Numbered from the stretch's first letter, positions 7,405 to 15,703 are shown. The stretch: DNA of 15,703 nucleotides from Phoronis ovalis (GCA_028565635.1 JAOXYB010026657.1:1-15703); one strand, 5' to 3'. A program made the numbers and translations. The notes: generated by a model not told the origin, from the letters alone.

Positions 7405-10400
7405 CTAAAATAAAGAAATAAATTATGACTGCATTTTCATGCATTTTTATCATTATTTATAGTAATGGTTAATAAACATAAATGTTTCTCTTAACTATTT
7501 TTATAGAAGAAATGAGATATTGAATTAAAAGTGTAATGGATGTTTATTGTTTAAATTGATTTACTACAAAAGTGTACAACAGAAATATGAAATGCAATAA
7601 AAATTTATATATCTTAAGGTAAAATTCAAATATTACTAATTTACTATATAACATATGGATACTAAATATATAGATGTGTGCGTGCGTGAAGCCCAGTAAC
7701 ATTGAAGTAGAGAACGAAAGTGTAACACAATTACCATATAACGTGCGAACAGTGTCCGGGGTACATTGGAAGTAGAGGGAGCTTGTGGATTAAACATTTT
7801 GGTATTACCTTTCTGAACTGGTAGTTAAAATGTATATAGCTTCACCTGCTACAAATCGCGTTATCATTTCGTTTTATAATGAATTTACAAGTATTTTTTT
7901 CTTTTCAATTAACTTACTTTTAATTTAAAATGTCCGTATTTATTTTCGATGTCTGTTTTCATCCTTTTGACATCGCACCTCATTTGTACCTCCTTCGGTA
8001 AAGAGCTCTGTCCAGTAAACACCTGTGTTGCCCAACGAGCTTGCAATTCATAAACTGGTGGATGAGCTCCTACTGTTGCTACACAACCTATCATAGCTAG
8101 AGTATGGTGCTGGCTTTGCACAGGCCACACAAATTTATACAACTCTACATCTTCCTCCTTCCCTATAAAATAAAGCAATATTGTTTTTTTTTCTAGGTAA
8201 TAATTTAATATGAAGCTTAGACTTGCATAAGTCTAAAATGATACTGTTAATTTTTCGTTAATAAAGTTATTAATTTTTATTCTGATTATGTTTAATAATC
8301 ATTAAAACATGAATTTTATTCATTACTTTAAATTTTGAATTTTTTTTATCAAATCATTGCCAGGCAATATATAAAACAGGGGTACATATAAACACTGAAA
8401 ATATGATATTTTATGTTGTATAAGTGTTTTCTCCAATTAATAACTGGAAATATGATATTTTGTGTTGTATAAAGATTTTTTCAAGCTAGTGATTTATGTT
8501 AAAATAAAATATTTGGCCAGGTAGACTTGAACCAGTCTATAGGAAGCTCACCGATATCATATGTATCAACAGCCGCTACTATTACAATGATTTGTTTTCA
8601 GCAGTAATTGCATGTCGAACTTAAGACCGCTAGACCATTATATCCAAACTACGCAGGTTAGTCGAAAAGTATTTAAATTTGCAATTTAGAGGCATGTTTT
8701 AAAGATTTAAAAAGGAAAAATAATGTTATTTTATCTTCTTTTTACTGGTGAATATATATCTTATCCAACTTTTTCAAAAATACCTTCAACAAGACCATCC
8801 TCCATGAAAGTATAATCAAGTCTGTATCCTGTTGCGAAGATTACAGCATCCAGATTGTCAAGTTTTGTTCCATCTTCAAATTCAGCACCTCGTGCTGTAT
8901 ATTTGGCAACATATGGTTTTGGCTGAATTTTCCCTAAAAAAAAAAGTTCTGGTAACGCAACATTTCTATATTTATTACATATTTATTTTGTCGACAATTA
9001 ACACAACTATTTCCAATCTTCCGCTAGGAAATGGTTTTCATGCTCATGCGTTTTTTCTATTTGTCTTTTGTCACACTGTTAATTGAATAAAACTTTGGTA
9101 ATCCCTTTTTGTTATTTACAGAAGAACACAATTTGCATGTACAATTGTATAAATACAATTTTACACAAATTTAGCTTTACCTGCAATAATGCGCCATCCT
9201 ATTTCATCGTTAACCATAACAGGGGAACACGTTGGATCTCTCGGTGACAAAAGACCATATTTTTCATGGTCCATTCGCTCTGTGAGCTTTTTCTTTATGA
9301 CCTTGTTCAACAACCACTCTGGAGCAAGTTGAAATAGTGACCGCTTTATTAACAAATCACGCGGTGCTCCGCTATCTGCCATCCGTGGTATTACCCATGT
9401 TCCAGGACCAACACTCATATAAACCTTTAAAAATGTGGTTGTAAACAATTTTGTGGCACAATTAATTATGTCTAGTATCAAGAAATGTCGTAGGAATAAG
9501 TTTTGTAAAGTAATAGTTGGATATTTTCTATTTGTAGACTGTTGCAAATAAAAATCTATTACTAAACTGAAAACGGTTGATGAATGAGTCGAACGAATTG
9601 TGATTAGTGCCGTACATTAGCATAATATAAGCTGGAGTATGATCCTAGCCAACCTTTAAAATGTAAAAGAATCTTACTATGGACGCTTGGTGGCTAACTT
9701 CTGCAGCAGCATCGCCAGCTGAATTAGCGTTCCCTAAAAAAAAAATACTCAAATAGTAAAAAAAATAAACTCTCATTTGTGTCTCTCTATGAGACGCTTC
9801 CTCTAAAAAAGACATACTTAGAACGCTGTTTACAAAAACTGAAAATACTATTCATAATGCTTCTTACCAATGACAAGAACGCTCTGGTCTTTGAACTCCT
9901 CGGAATGTCTGAAATCTTGGCTGTGAATCTTTTTTCCCTGGAAATCGTCCAAGCCTGGTGTGTCGGGTATGTGTGCCTTTCTGAAGACACCAGTTGCCAC
10001 CATGACGTAAGGAAACGTATATCTATCAATGGCGTCCTCATGCTGTCGTTTTACGTGTATTACCCAATTACCTGTCGCTTCGTGATCGTCCGCCTTTTCT
10101 AATCTGACAATTTCGGAATTAAACTTTATGTATTTCATTAAGTCGAAGTGTTCTACGTAGTCATGTATGTATTTGTTGAATAAAGTATGTGGCAAATATG
10201 GAGGATATTCTTTAGGAAATGGAAAATCACTGAACGCCATTAATTCTTTGCTGGAATTGGTGATCAATGATGGATAAATGGTTGCACCCTGATTCGGACG
10301 GGTCTTGTCTGTGTAGTACCAAACACCACCTACAAATAATTGGCACTATTCAAATACCTATTATAACTATTCAAGTACAAGTAGAAGACTGTAAACATAT

Positions 10401-11460
10401 TAGCTTGTAAGTTATAATTCACTAACATCAATTTATGCAGAATCATAGACTTTCAGTTTAGTAAACGTTGGTTCTTCCCATTAACAATCCTAGCTCTCAA
10501 TACATCACAATACACGCAAAGTTAAATTGCTGGGTAGCTGCTGATGGAATATAAAATCTAAATTCCGTTTATACCCCCACAAGACTACAGGGTGACCGGA
10601 AATTAAAAAATGCCATCCACCGACTCCCTGAATATCACTCAAATCACCAGAATTGTGTGATATTCATGTCTACTTTCATAATATTACAATAAAAAAATGT
10701 TTATTTCGTCAAAAGATGGTTCAAAACTAAAGGATTACAATCGTTCACTCAACTTATAAAAGTATGAAAAGGCAGAAAAAATGTGTTCAGTATTCCAAAA
10801 AATTAAATCTCATTACCATCTGATATTGATAGGGGTGAAATAATAGCACTATACAATTAAATAGCTAACATACATGAAGCAGGTAAGCTTAGTTTTGCAA
10901 AGGTGATGTCATTACAATTATTTTTGTATATCTCTTTTGTAATAAAGAACAAAAATTCTTCTGGTAACACTAGTTTGAAACTTGGAAACAATAAATAAGA
11001 GTATAATAACAAGTGTCATGCATGCCAGATCTTGTTTTCCAGTTTTAAGGTTGCTATAAGTTAAATGTCCAATTTACGAAATGACAATATAGTTTTGCGC
11101 TATTGGTTCTTATACAATAAAAAGCAATGCGTTTTTCTCAATTCAATAAATACCAAAAACATTACCATTTTATTGTGAAGATATACTAGCTTTGCTTAAC
11201 TTATAATAAAGTAATTTGATTTAATCAAACAGTGCATCATTTGTTCTGTGCCCCATCACATTTAATAAACCGTGTCACAATGCTAGTACTGGGAAACATA
11301 AAATTATGTACAGAAAACTTTATCTCAGCAGATACGACGTCATACCTATCTGATCATGTTGTTCGAAGCAGATAGGTTCAAGCCCCTCCTCCAAACATTG
11401 CTTGATTGACACAAGGCCGCTTACACCTGCACCAAGAATAGCTACCTGTTTCTTGTTCAT
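7081..11460 (-). CDS. FMO: Flavin-containing monooxygenase, complete (7 coding exons, 531 aa)
   Basis: FMOs use FAD, NADPH and O2 to oxygenate soft nucleophiles (N, S and similar atoms) on the endoplasmic-reticulum membrane. Coding exons in transcript order: 11460-11346, 10329-9868, 9733-9678, 9424-9181, 8933-8784, 8162-7918, 7404-7081. All have GT-AG junctions and phases that close exactly to 531 codons plus TGA, matching vertebrate FMOs (about 533). Motifs: FAD-binding GAGVSG at 10-15, GGVW at 39-42, TNSSKE from residue 62 with the conserved Asn at 63, the FMO fingerprint F-x-G-x-x-x-H-x-x-x-F at 168-178, a second nucleotide-binding loop GNANSAGD at 193-200, FATGY at 325-329, [11 protein letters not shown] in exon 6, and a hydrophobic C-terminal helix at about 506-525. 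The start ATG has A at -3 and is 9 codons before the FAD loop. The one odd point is Ala for Gly in the NADP loop. It resembles FMO5 slightly more than other vertebrate paralogues, but one-to-one orthology is not claimed. Confidence 0.95.
7405..7917 (-). other. FMO intron 6
   Basis: 513 bases of AT-rich sequence between well-formed splice sites (donor aaa|gtaagt, acceptor ttttag on the minus strand). I see no repeat or RNA gene in it. Confidence 0.7.
7918..8162 (-). CDS. FMO: FMO exon 6
   Basis: Enters with two bases of a Gly codon and leaves in phase 0. It carries [20 protein letters not shown] then [10 protein letters not shown], matching the TLAIIGLIQPLGA...ELQGRWATQVF block that is diagnostic for animal FMOs. 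Confidence 0.95.
8395..8472. repeat. 29-bp direct repeat, two copies
   Basis: Copies at 8395-8423 and 8444-8472 differ at only 2 of 29 positions and are offset by 49 bases. The shared core includes aaatatgatatttt and tgttgtataa. It looks like a local duplication within the intron. Confidence 0.85.
8512..8648 (-). repeat. tRNA-like pol III element (tRNA relic or SINE head)
   Basis: On the minus strand, TGGTCTAGCGG (8637-8627) fits the A-box consensus TGGYNNAGYGG, and GGTTCAAGTCT (8533-8523) resembles the B-box GGTTCGANNCC. The ends, TTTGG and CCAAA, pair like an acceptor stem. The A and B boxes are 93 bases apart, longer than in an ordinary tRNA, and the T-stem is partly unpaired. A working tRNA is therefore unlikely, and a degenerate tRNA copy or tRNA-derived SINE piece fits better. 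Confidence 0.4.
8784..8933 (-). CDS. FMO: FMO exon 5, FATGY motif
   Basis: Enters with two bases of a Gly codon and leaves with one. It encodes [18 protein letters not shown], the ATGY signature that follows the second nucleotide-binding region in FMOs, and ends EDGLVE. Confidence 0.95.
9181..9424 (-). CDS. FMO: FMO exon 4
   Basis: Phase 0 entry, one-base exit. It runs from [14 protein letters not shown], through [20 protein letters not shown], to [12 protein letters not shown]. The DHExxGL and VND...RIIxG segments are typical of FMOs. Confidence 0.95.
9678..9733 (-). CDS. FMO: FMO exon 3, 56-base micro-exon with NADP loop
   Basis: Only 18 full codons plus two bases of a split Gly. It encodes [18 protein letters not shown], the rest of the second dinucleotide-binding loop. 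It sits between good splice sites (acceptor tttttttag, donor ata|gtaaga). It is too short to show as an open frame on its own. Confidence 0.9.
9868..10329 (-). CDS. FMO: FMO exon 2, main FAD/substrate domain
   Basis: 153 codons between split Gly codons. It contains [25 protein letters not shown] and [11 protein letters not shown] (the FxGxxxHxxxF/Y fingerprint), and ends SVLVIG at the start of the NADP loop. The acceptor is ttatttgtag. Confidence 0.95.
10330..11345 (-). other. FMO intron 1 (1,016 bases)
   Basis: The longest intron in the window, AT-rich, with donor g|gtatga and acceptor ttatttgtag on the minus strand. I see no coding segment, RNA gene or strong repeat in it. Confidence 0.7.
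11346..11460 (-). CDS. FMO: FMO exon 1, start codon and FAD loop
   Basis: 38 codons and one base. It opens [20 protein letters not shown], the classic beta-strand, GxGxxG and helix of the FAD-binding fold, and ends CFEQHDQI before the GGVW motif. A possible 3' splice site, ttgtag (11472-11471), lies 10 bases before the ATG, so a separate non-coding exon upstream is likely. Confidence 0.93.
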
Positions 11461-12033
11461 TATTGACAACCTACAAGTCAAATATAGTCAGTTTTACAAC
11501 ATACTGCGCTACAAAGATTCGGAGGTGAGTAACTTTTATTTGTAAAATAAATAACCTGATAATTCAGACTGCTAATTTTTAAAATTTTTTTTTTTACTTT
11601 TACTTTCTTGACACTGTCTTACTCCCTGGACCGTATCCGGCGTGTTGTCTCCACAGTGTAAATTTAAAAAGAACGGGTATGAATCCCATAAATTGGGGAA
11701 TTAAAATTTGTACATATTAAGTATGTTGTATCTATAACATACAAGCAAAATAATACTTTGTCAAATGTATTTAATGTGATAAACATTTAAATTAGATCTC
11801 ATGAAATACTTTGATATACAGGCAGGTTTCACTTTATAAATTCCGATAAACATTGAAGTGCTTACCTTTTCTTAAACTTGAATATAGTGATGTTTTACTG
11901 CCGTGCACGTAAAATGCATGTACTTACATGTATCGCCACGAGAAATATTGTAAGCTAGTAGAACAGGTATAACATGTCAACAAAACTTAAATGTCAAACT
12001 AAAATACCCTTAAGGACTGTCAATCATAATGGA

Positions 12034-12166
12034 GGGGCGGTACCTTACCTATCAATCTTGGTATTTGATAACAAAATTTGATTGACGTAAGAGGATAATA
12101 AATAGGGGTGACCGGTGACCTGTCCACTACAGTAGCTTATTTCCTTGTACTTTTGATTTTTCAGCG
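12034..12166 (+). promoter_or_regulatory. Candidate core promoter and 5' non-coding exon of the ABCC5-like gene
   Basis: In order on the plus strand: GGGGCGG (12034-12040, Sp1-type box), TGACGTAA (12083-12090, CREB/ATF- or bZIP-type), ataataaatagg (near 12095-12106, TATA-like), a tandem GGTGACC pair, then after about 40 bases a donor-like cg|gtaaat. This could be a promoter with a short first exon that splices to the acceptors near 13122-13233. The order of parts fits, but no transcript evidence is available. Confidence 0.3.
12109..12121 (-). promoter_or_regulatory. DR1-type nuclear-receptor site
   Basis: The minus strand reads AGGTCA-C-CGGTCA, a direct repeat of the nuclear-receptor half-site with a one-base spacer and one mismatch in twelve. 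DR1 sites are typical of HNF4 and RXR-containing dimers. It overlaps an exact tandem GGTGACC pair (12107-12120) next to a TATA-like sequence. Confidence 0.45.
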
Positions 12167-13110
12167 GTAAATATGTTTACAATTTAGTTAACTATTGTGT
12201 GTATATTGCAAAAATATTTATTGCAATACTGCTCCCCTATATATAGTTTCCAAAGCATAGCTTTGTGTTTGCATATTTGCTTATGAGAAACTATTTATGA
12301 TGATTCTATCCTGAACGCACCTTGCGACTAAACAAATATATCGTCTACGTGTACCTGTAATCAGTTATTTCCTCATTTCGTCACTTGTTTGCAAAACTGT
12401 TTAAAGATTAACAACTGTATTGTAATTATAAGTGGGGATTTTGTAGCGTGTTGGAGCTATTTATTATGGGACATATTGCCCAATCGCATGCATTCCTGTC
12501 CTAATCCGTGTCGGACCTTTGAAGTGTTTCCTTGTTTGTTTATACCTGTTTGTTTGTTTTAAAAACTGTTTACGAAATACCTGATTCCGAGAAGTGTTCA
12601 GGTTCAGGTTCCACGTTCGGGTAAAGTTCAACTTCAACAAAGTAGATAAGTAAATACAATTAAGACGTACAACCTTTTAATGAACAGCGGCTTATGATAT
12701 AGTTGTTTTTCCAACCCATTCATATATATCATAATTGTATCCTGGTTGTATCTTAAATTATTATAAAAAGATAATTATATCAAAATAATACTAACATCTG
12801 GTAAGTTTAGCTTTAAAAATTAATATCTGTTTTAATCTTTCACCAATCAACTACGTTTTTAGTAAAAAATGCCATCGCAACAGAGAAGTTACATGTAAAA
12901 AAGAAGTTATAAATATATAAGGTTTTGGCAGTGAGAGCAGTGAACTAGGGAACTGCGGCGACACCTATTGTGTTCTTATGCCGACTTATTTTACAATGTC
13001 AACAAATAGTGATCGACCCTTATAATACCGATACTGATAAGATAAATATAAACATATTTTGAAATGATTGTGAATACTTTTATAATTCAGAGTCAGATCT
13101 TTGTAGTTTC

Positions 13111-13226
13111 TTTATATGCAGAATCTATTCATAGCTGTTAATTACGAAGACATAATTAACAATTTGCTGTTTATATGCAGAATGTCATAACTGTTAATTA
13201 CGAAGACATAATTTTAAGCAATTGCT
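13111..13226 (+). repeat. Tandem duplication carrying a splice acceptor
   Basis: Two copies, 13111-13169 and 13170-13226. Both begin tttatatgcag and share an identical 23-base core (13135-13157 and 13191-13213). Each copy supplies a tatgcag acceptor (AG at 13120-13121 and 13179-13180). A third, gctggtgcag, lies just after (AG at 13232-13233). All three precede the proposed ABCC5-like start codon. Confidence 0.85.
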
Positions 13227-13249
13227 GGTGCAGCGTTAGGACTTCAGTG

Positions 13250-13371
13250 ATGACAACTAAAGATACGATTGAACTGCAAATAGCAGAACATGGTGAAGAG
13301 ACCCACGCGTACTGTTATGACAATCCCGTGAAGTTGGAAGATGAAACCGATGATGAATTAGAAGAAGAAAG
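13250..13371 (+). CDS. ABCC5: ABCC5-like exon 1, acidic N-terminus
   Basis: 40 codons plus two bases of an Arg codon, donor gaaag|gtacaa. The product begins MTTKDTIELQIAEHGEE and ends in an acidic run DETDDELEEE. There is no signal peptide, as expected for a cytoplasmic N-terminus. Assignment rests on correct phase joining to exon 2, since this part of the family is not conserved. Confidence 0.65.
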
Positions 13372-15488
13372 GTACAATTATGCCGAACAAAAAATATGCT
13401 GTTAAATCGAGTCAGATGGCGAGAATATGTTGTTATATGTTTAATTAATAAATGTGATATGTTTTATCCAATTTGGCCACTTTGTTATTCATGTTTCAAC
13501 TAGGTTGAAACATAGGAGGCCATAAATCTACTGTGTCTCAACATGGCTGAAGTACGATACGATGACAGTAGTCCACCGCCTATATGTTTTGTTTTTTACG
13601 TCACAGTCGAATTTACATCGGAGACCTCCTTTAAACATTGAATTTAGTTACAGCTCTTTACCAAAACCGTTTGTAATATCGTTCGTAAACTATACAAGAG
13701 TGTCTCTAAATTTCAATAGCAAAGCAGTCTCCATTATGTTATGTAAGTTACAGCTACATATTTTGATATTAATGTAAAATACATCTATCTACAGAGCTAT
13801 GAATCTCATCGACGATGCTTGTCGAATGGAAATCGGTCTACCTTTGTCACAACCGAAGTCAACATCGAACGGAAAGTATAGCAAAGCTTTGAAGACTTTC
13901 AAGCCTTTCCGAGGAAAAGGGTAAATATGAGCAGAATGAGATCTAGAGTTTGCCAAATATATTATAGATTTTTAAAAATGCATAATTTGATAGAACGAGA
14001 CTATTATGTTATAGCTGCATTGATTTCATCACTTTTTTGCATATACACAGTTAATTTCTAATTATCGTAGATTTTTTTGTATTCCGTAGGCCAAAAGATG
14101 TTTTACCAATAAATAAGGCTGGTTTATTCTCGTATATGACGTTCTCGTGGCTAACGTCTTTCATGACCGCCGCTAGAAAATCTGGTACCGTAGAAATGAA
14201 TCAAATGTGGAAAATATCCCCAGAAGAAAGTGCAGATGGGAATATCGGCAGGTATACATCTACAGCTACAGATGGCATACATATAATTATATTTTTCATA
14301 ATTATATTTTTAAAACTTGCGGCAACTATATATGTACTCTAGTTGAGATGTCGTATGATTATTTAGTGTCGACACCTTGTACAGTTAAGTTGTTACTTTT
14401 AATAATATTCTGCATTTCGCATCAATGAAACACTAGTAAGAAAGAAGTTATTATTAAGAAAATGCTGTTTTAACTTTTGAGGTTATAGTAACTCTACATT
14501 TATATAACGCTTTCTATTGATAACTGTGGAACTAAAATCCAGTAAAATATATGAGTTACTAATATTAAATAACTTGCCGAATGTAATAAATAAATATATT
14601 ATTTTATAAAACTAAAACTCATAGAGCAACAAAATGTATTTGTAAAGTTCAAGAAGAATCAAAGAACTTAGATTATAGAACTTGATTATATAACAAACTA
14701 CCGTGACCTCAAAAGCACACTTTTCTACAAATTTTGCAGGCTTGAAAGATTATGGAAAGAAGAACTTGCTGCTAAAGGTCAGGAGAAAGCATCCTTTCAG
14801 CGCGTCTGGTTTCGCTTTGTGCGCACAAGGTACATCGCAGCTAATTTCGTATTAGCATTCAGCTTAGCTTGTAATTTTGTTGGCTCGGTGAGTATTTCTG
14901 TTTCAACTCAATTGATCTATATCTACATTTTTTTTAATTTTAAAACATTTTCCTTATTCTCTACAAAGATATTGCATGTTTGGAAAGTTAATCAATTCTA
15001 TATATTTGCTTTCAACGCGCACTTTCAGTGCACGTGCAGTTTTCTATACTCCAAGAAAAACTAAGCTGTGGAAAGATTCCAAATTTATTCTACATCTACA
15101 TAGATACTTGTGCATTTTCCGGTTTGCTTGAGTAATTGGTAAGATTTTGGCATAAGCCCATCCCTACGTGTGGAAAATAATTAAGAGCTCGCTATGTGAT
15201 CGATCATATACATTGTATAGATATTCATTGGCTAAATACAACGAACTACGTAATTTGATCTCAAAGGATATCTAAACAATGACATTAAAATGCACCTACG
15301 TAATAACTAAAAAACACAATTCTTTGTCCCGCAGGCATATATTGTTCAAGAAATTTTATCCTACTTGGAAGATGGTGCTCATGAAAACCATTTATGGAAA
15401 GGAATCGTCCTTGCAGGGGGGATGTTTCTTGCCGACGGAATGAGAGCAGTGCTTATGGCTACAACGTGGAGCATAATGTATCAGATAG
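13250..15488 (+). CDS. ABCC5: ABCC5/MRP5-like ABC transporter, first five coding exons (237 aa, continues)
   Basis: ABCC5 is a plasma-membrane ATP-driven exporter of organic anions and cyclic nucleotides in vertebrates. Exons: 13250-13371, 13795-13920, 14090-14251, 14740-14887, 15335-15488, all GT-AG with matching phases. Residues 1-65 are an acidic, poorly conserved N-terminus. KYSKALKTFKP (about 67-77) matches KYHHGLSALKP of ABCC5, and NKAGLFSYMTFSWL (91-104) matches NAGLFSCMTFSWL, an ABCC family signature ahead of transmembrane domain 1. RLERLWKEEL (137-146) matches the RLERLWQEEL element. Predicted helices are at about 169-195 and 208-232. The nucleotide-binding domains lie beyond the window. 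The short N-terminus without an extra TMD0 agrees with the ABCC4/5/11/12 group. The start chosen is the ATG with G at -3 after the last acceptor; an in-frame ATG at 13175 overlaps an acceptor and would add 25 residues. Confidence 0.88.
13447..13452 (+). terminator. Intronic AATAAA after exon 1
   Basis: If exon 1 is not spliced at 13371, its frame stops at 13403-13405 and this AATAAA follows 42 bases later. An early-terminated transcript of 51 codons is therefore possible. There is no direct evidence that it is used. Confidence 0.25.
13491..13513. repeat. Inverted repeat, 10-bp arms and 3-base loop
   Basis: ATGTTTCAAC is followed by TAG and then by its exact reverse complement GTTGAAACAT. It lies in intron 1 of the ABCC5-like gene, 38 bases after the intronic AATAAA. 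It could form a hairpin in RNA or be a dimeric binding site. Confidence 0.9.
13795..13920 (+). CDS. ABCC5: ABCC5-like exon 2
   Basis: Acceptor atctacag, donor gg|gtaaat. It completes an Arg codon, then AMNLIDDACRMEIGLPLS and KYSKALKTFKPFRGK. The second segment aligns with the KYHHGLSALKPI stretch of ABCC5. Confidence 0.85.
14090..14251 (+). CDS. ABCC5: ABCC5-like exon 3, ABCC signature
   Basis: Acceptor attccgtag, donor cag|gtatac. It encodes NKAGLFSYMTFSWLTSFM and EMNQMWKISPEESAD, matching the NAGLFSCMTFSWLSSL...MEDVWSLSKHESSD block of human ABCC5. This is the strongest family evidence in the gene. Confidence 0.92.
14252..14739 (+). other. ABCC5-like intron 3 (488 bases)
   Basis: AT-rich intron with no RNA gene, repeat or extra exon that I can support. 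A short frame continues from exon 3 into it but stops within about 90 bases. Confidence 0.7.
14740..14887 (+). CDS. ABCC5: ABCC5-like exon 4, transmembrane helix 1
   Basis: Acceptor attttgcag, donor tcg|gtgagt, ending in phase 0. It encodes LERLWKEELA, then an amphipathic stretch QRVWFRFVRTRYI, and the hydrophobic run ANFVLAFSLACNFVGS that starts helix 1 of transmembrane domain 1. Confidence 0.92.
15335..15488 (+). CDS. ABCC5: ABCC5-like exon 5, transmembrane helix 2
   Basis: Acceptor tttgtcccgcag, donor ag|gtatgt. It begins AYIVQEILSYLED, the outer end of helix 1 and its loop, then the hydrophobic helix GIVLAGGMFLADGMRAVLMA. It leaves with one base of a codon, so at least one further exon lies downstream. 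Confidence 0.9.
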
Positions 15489-15703
15489 GTATGTTTCTCT
15501 AAACGCAGAGATTTCTTTGAATTGTTAGACGTATACTTACGTTTTCAATTCCATAATATGTTGATGATGAGTCTCCAATGCAGTTTGTTAGCTGTGTAAA
15601 AGTTAAGATGATCTATTCACAGATACTACTGCGACTGAAAGAGTAATATATATCATTCTATATAGTTACTGTATAGTTTCTATATAGGTACTATTGTGTA
15701 TAT
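15489..15703 (+). other. ABCC5-like intron 5, cut by the window end
   Basis: AT-rich intronic sequence after donor gtatgttt; no acceptor leading to a coding segment is visible before the window ends. Confidence 0.7.

Larger units (their letters stand above)
8163..8783 (-). other. FMO intron 5, repeat-bearing
   Basis: 621 bases. It holds a 29-bp imperfect direct repeat (8395-8423 and 8444-8472) and a tRNA-like segment (8512-8648), listed separately. The donor is gaag|gtattt. A longer reading of the exon would add about six residues not found in relatives. Confidence 0.7.
11471..13249. other. Head-to-head region between FMO and ABCC5-like genes
   Basis: This 1.8 kb stretch must hold the 5' ends and probably the promoters of both divergent genes. 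It has no credible coding frame. Visible signals are a GC box (12034-12040), TGACGTAA (12083-12090), a TATA-like AATAAATA followed by a DR1 site (12109-12121), TGTTTGTTT forkhead-like motifs near 12533-12560, a gttcag repeat at 12596-12613, and duplicated acceptors at 13111-13226. Confidence 0.6.

Noticed and set aside
8163-8783. Reading FMO exon 5 through to a Val-Gly end beyond 8784
   Set aside because: There is no GT donor in the needed phase there, and the added residues have no counterpart in other FMOs; the donor at gaag|gtattt gives the family length.
9779-10102. Open frame of 107 codons on the plus strand
   Set aside because: It is antisense to FMO exon 2 and intron 2. The minus-strand frame carries the conserved FMO motifs, so this is a shadow.
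11640-11700. Possible tRNA B-box (gggtatgaatccca) in the divergent region
   Set aside because: It does not fit the B-box consensus on either strand and has no A box at a suitable distance.
13175-13249. Upstream in-frame ATG as the start of the ABCC5-like protein
   Set aside because: This ATG overlaps a tatgcag acceptor, so it would be spliced away in an mRNA using that site or the later one; the 25 extra residues show no family similarity.

Overview
This 15.7 kb window is nuclear DNA from an animal, most likely an invertebrate. It is AT-rich. Protein-coding blocks are short and interrupted by GT-AG introns of about 120 to 1,000 bases, and each block reads as a recognisable piece of an animal protein family. 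Short introns, three genes in under 16 kb and the style of the proteins fit a lophotrochozoan such as a bivalve or other mollusc. That placement is an inference; the sequence does not prove it. There is no bacterial gene organisation, rRNA or CRISPR.

Region by region. (1) Bases 1-3640, plus strand: the 3' part (8 exons, 384 codons) of an acyl-CoA synthetase of the ANL superfamily, closest to ACSF2 (medium-chain acyl-CoA ligase). The N-terminal exons lie upstream of the window. The ATP-binding loop and the C-terminal catalytic lysine are kept, but several other core motifs are altered. (2) Bases 3641-6979: about 3.3 kb of AT-rich intergenic DNA with no convincing gene. (3) Bases 6980-11470, minus strand: a complete flavin-containing monooxygenase (FMO) gene of 7 coding exons and 531 residues, matching the usual length of the animal family, ending in a hydrophobic membrane anchor. 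(4) Bases 11471-13249: a 1.8 kb head-to-head region between two divergent genes. It carries promoter-like signals, including a DR1-type nuclear-receptor site, and a tandem duplication of a splice acceptor. (5) Bases 13250 to the window end, plus strand: the first five coding exons (237 residues) of an ABCC5/MRP5-like ABC transporter, up to transmembrane helix 2. The gene continues beyond the window.

The ACSF2-like and FMO genes point tail to tail; the FMO and ABCC5-like genes point head to head. The products have separate textbook roles: fatty-acid activation, oxygenation of soft nucleophiles, and export of organic anions and cyclic nucleotides. Any shared detoxification or lipid role is inferred only from adjacency and the candidate nuclear-receptor sites. 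I did not find a clearly new multi-gene system. The most interesting observations are the altered catalytic motifs of the ACSF2-like enzyme, the duplicated acceptor at the ABCC5-like start exon, the candidate divergent promoter, and a tRNA-like element inside an FMO intron.
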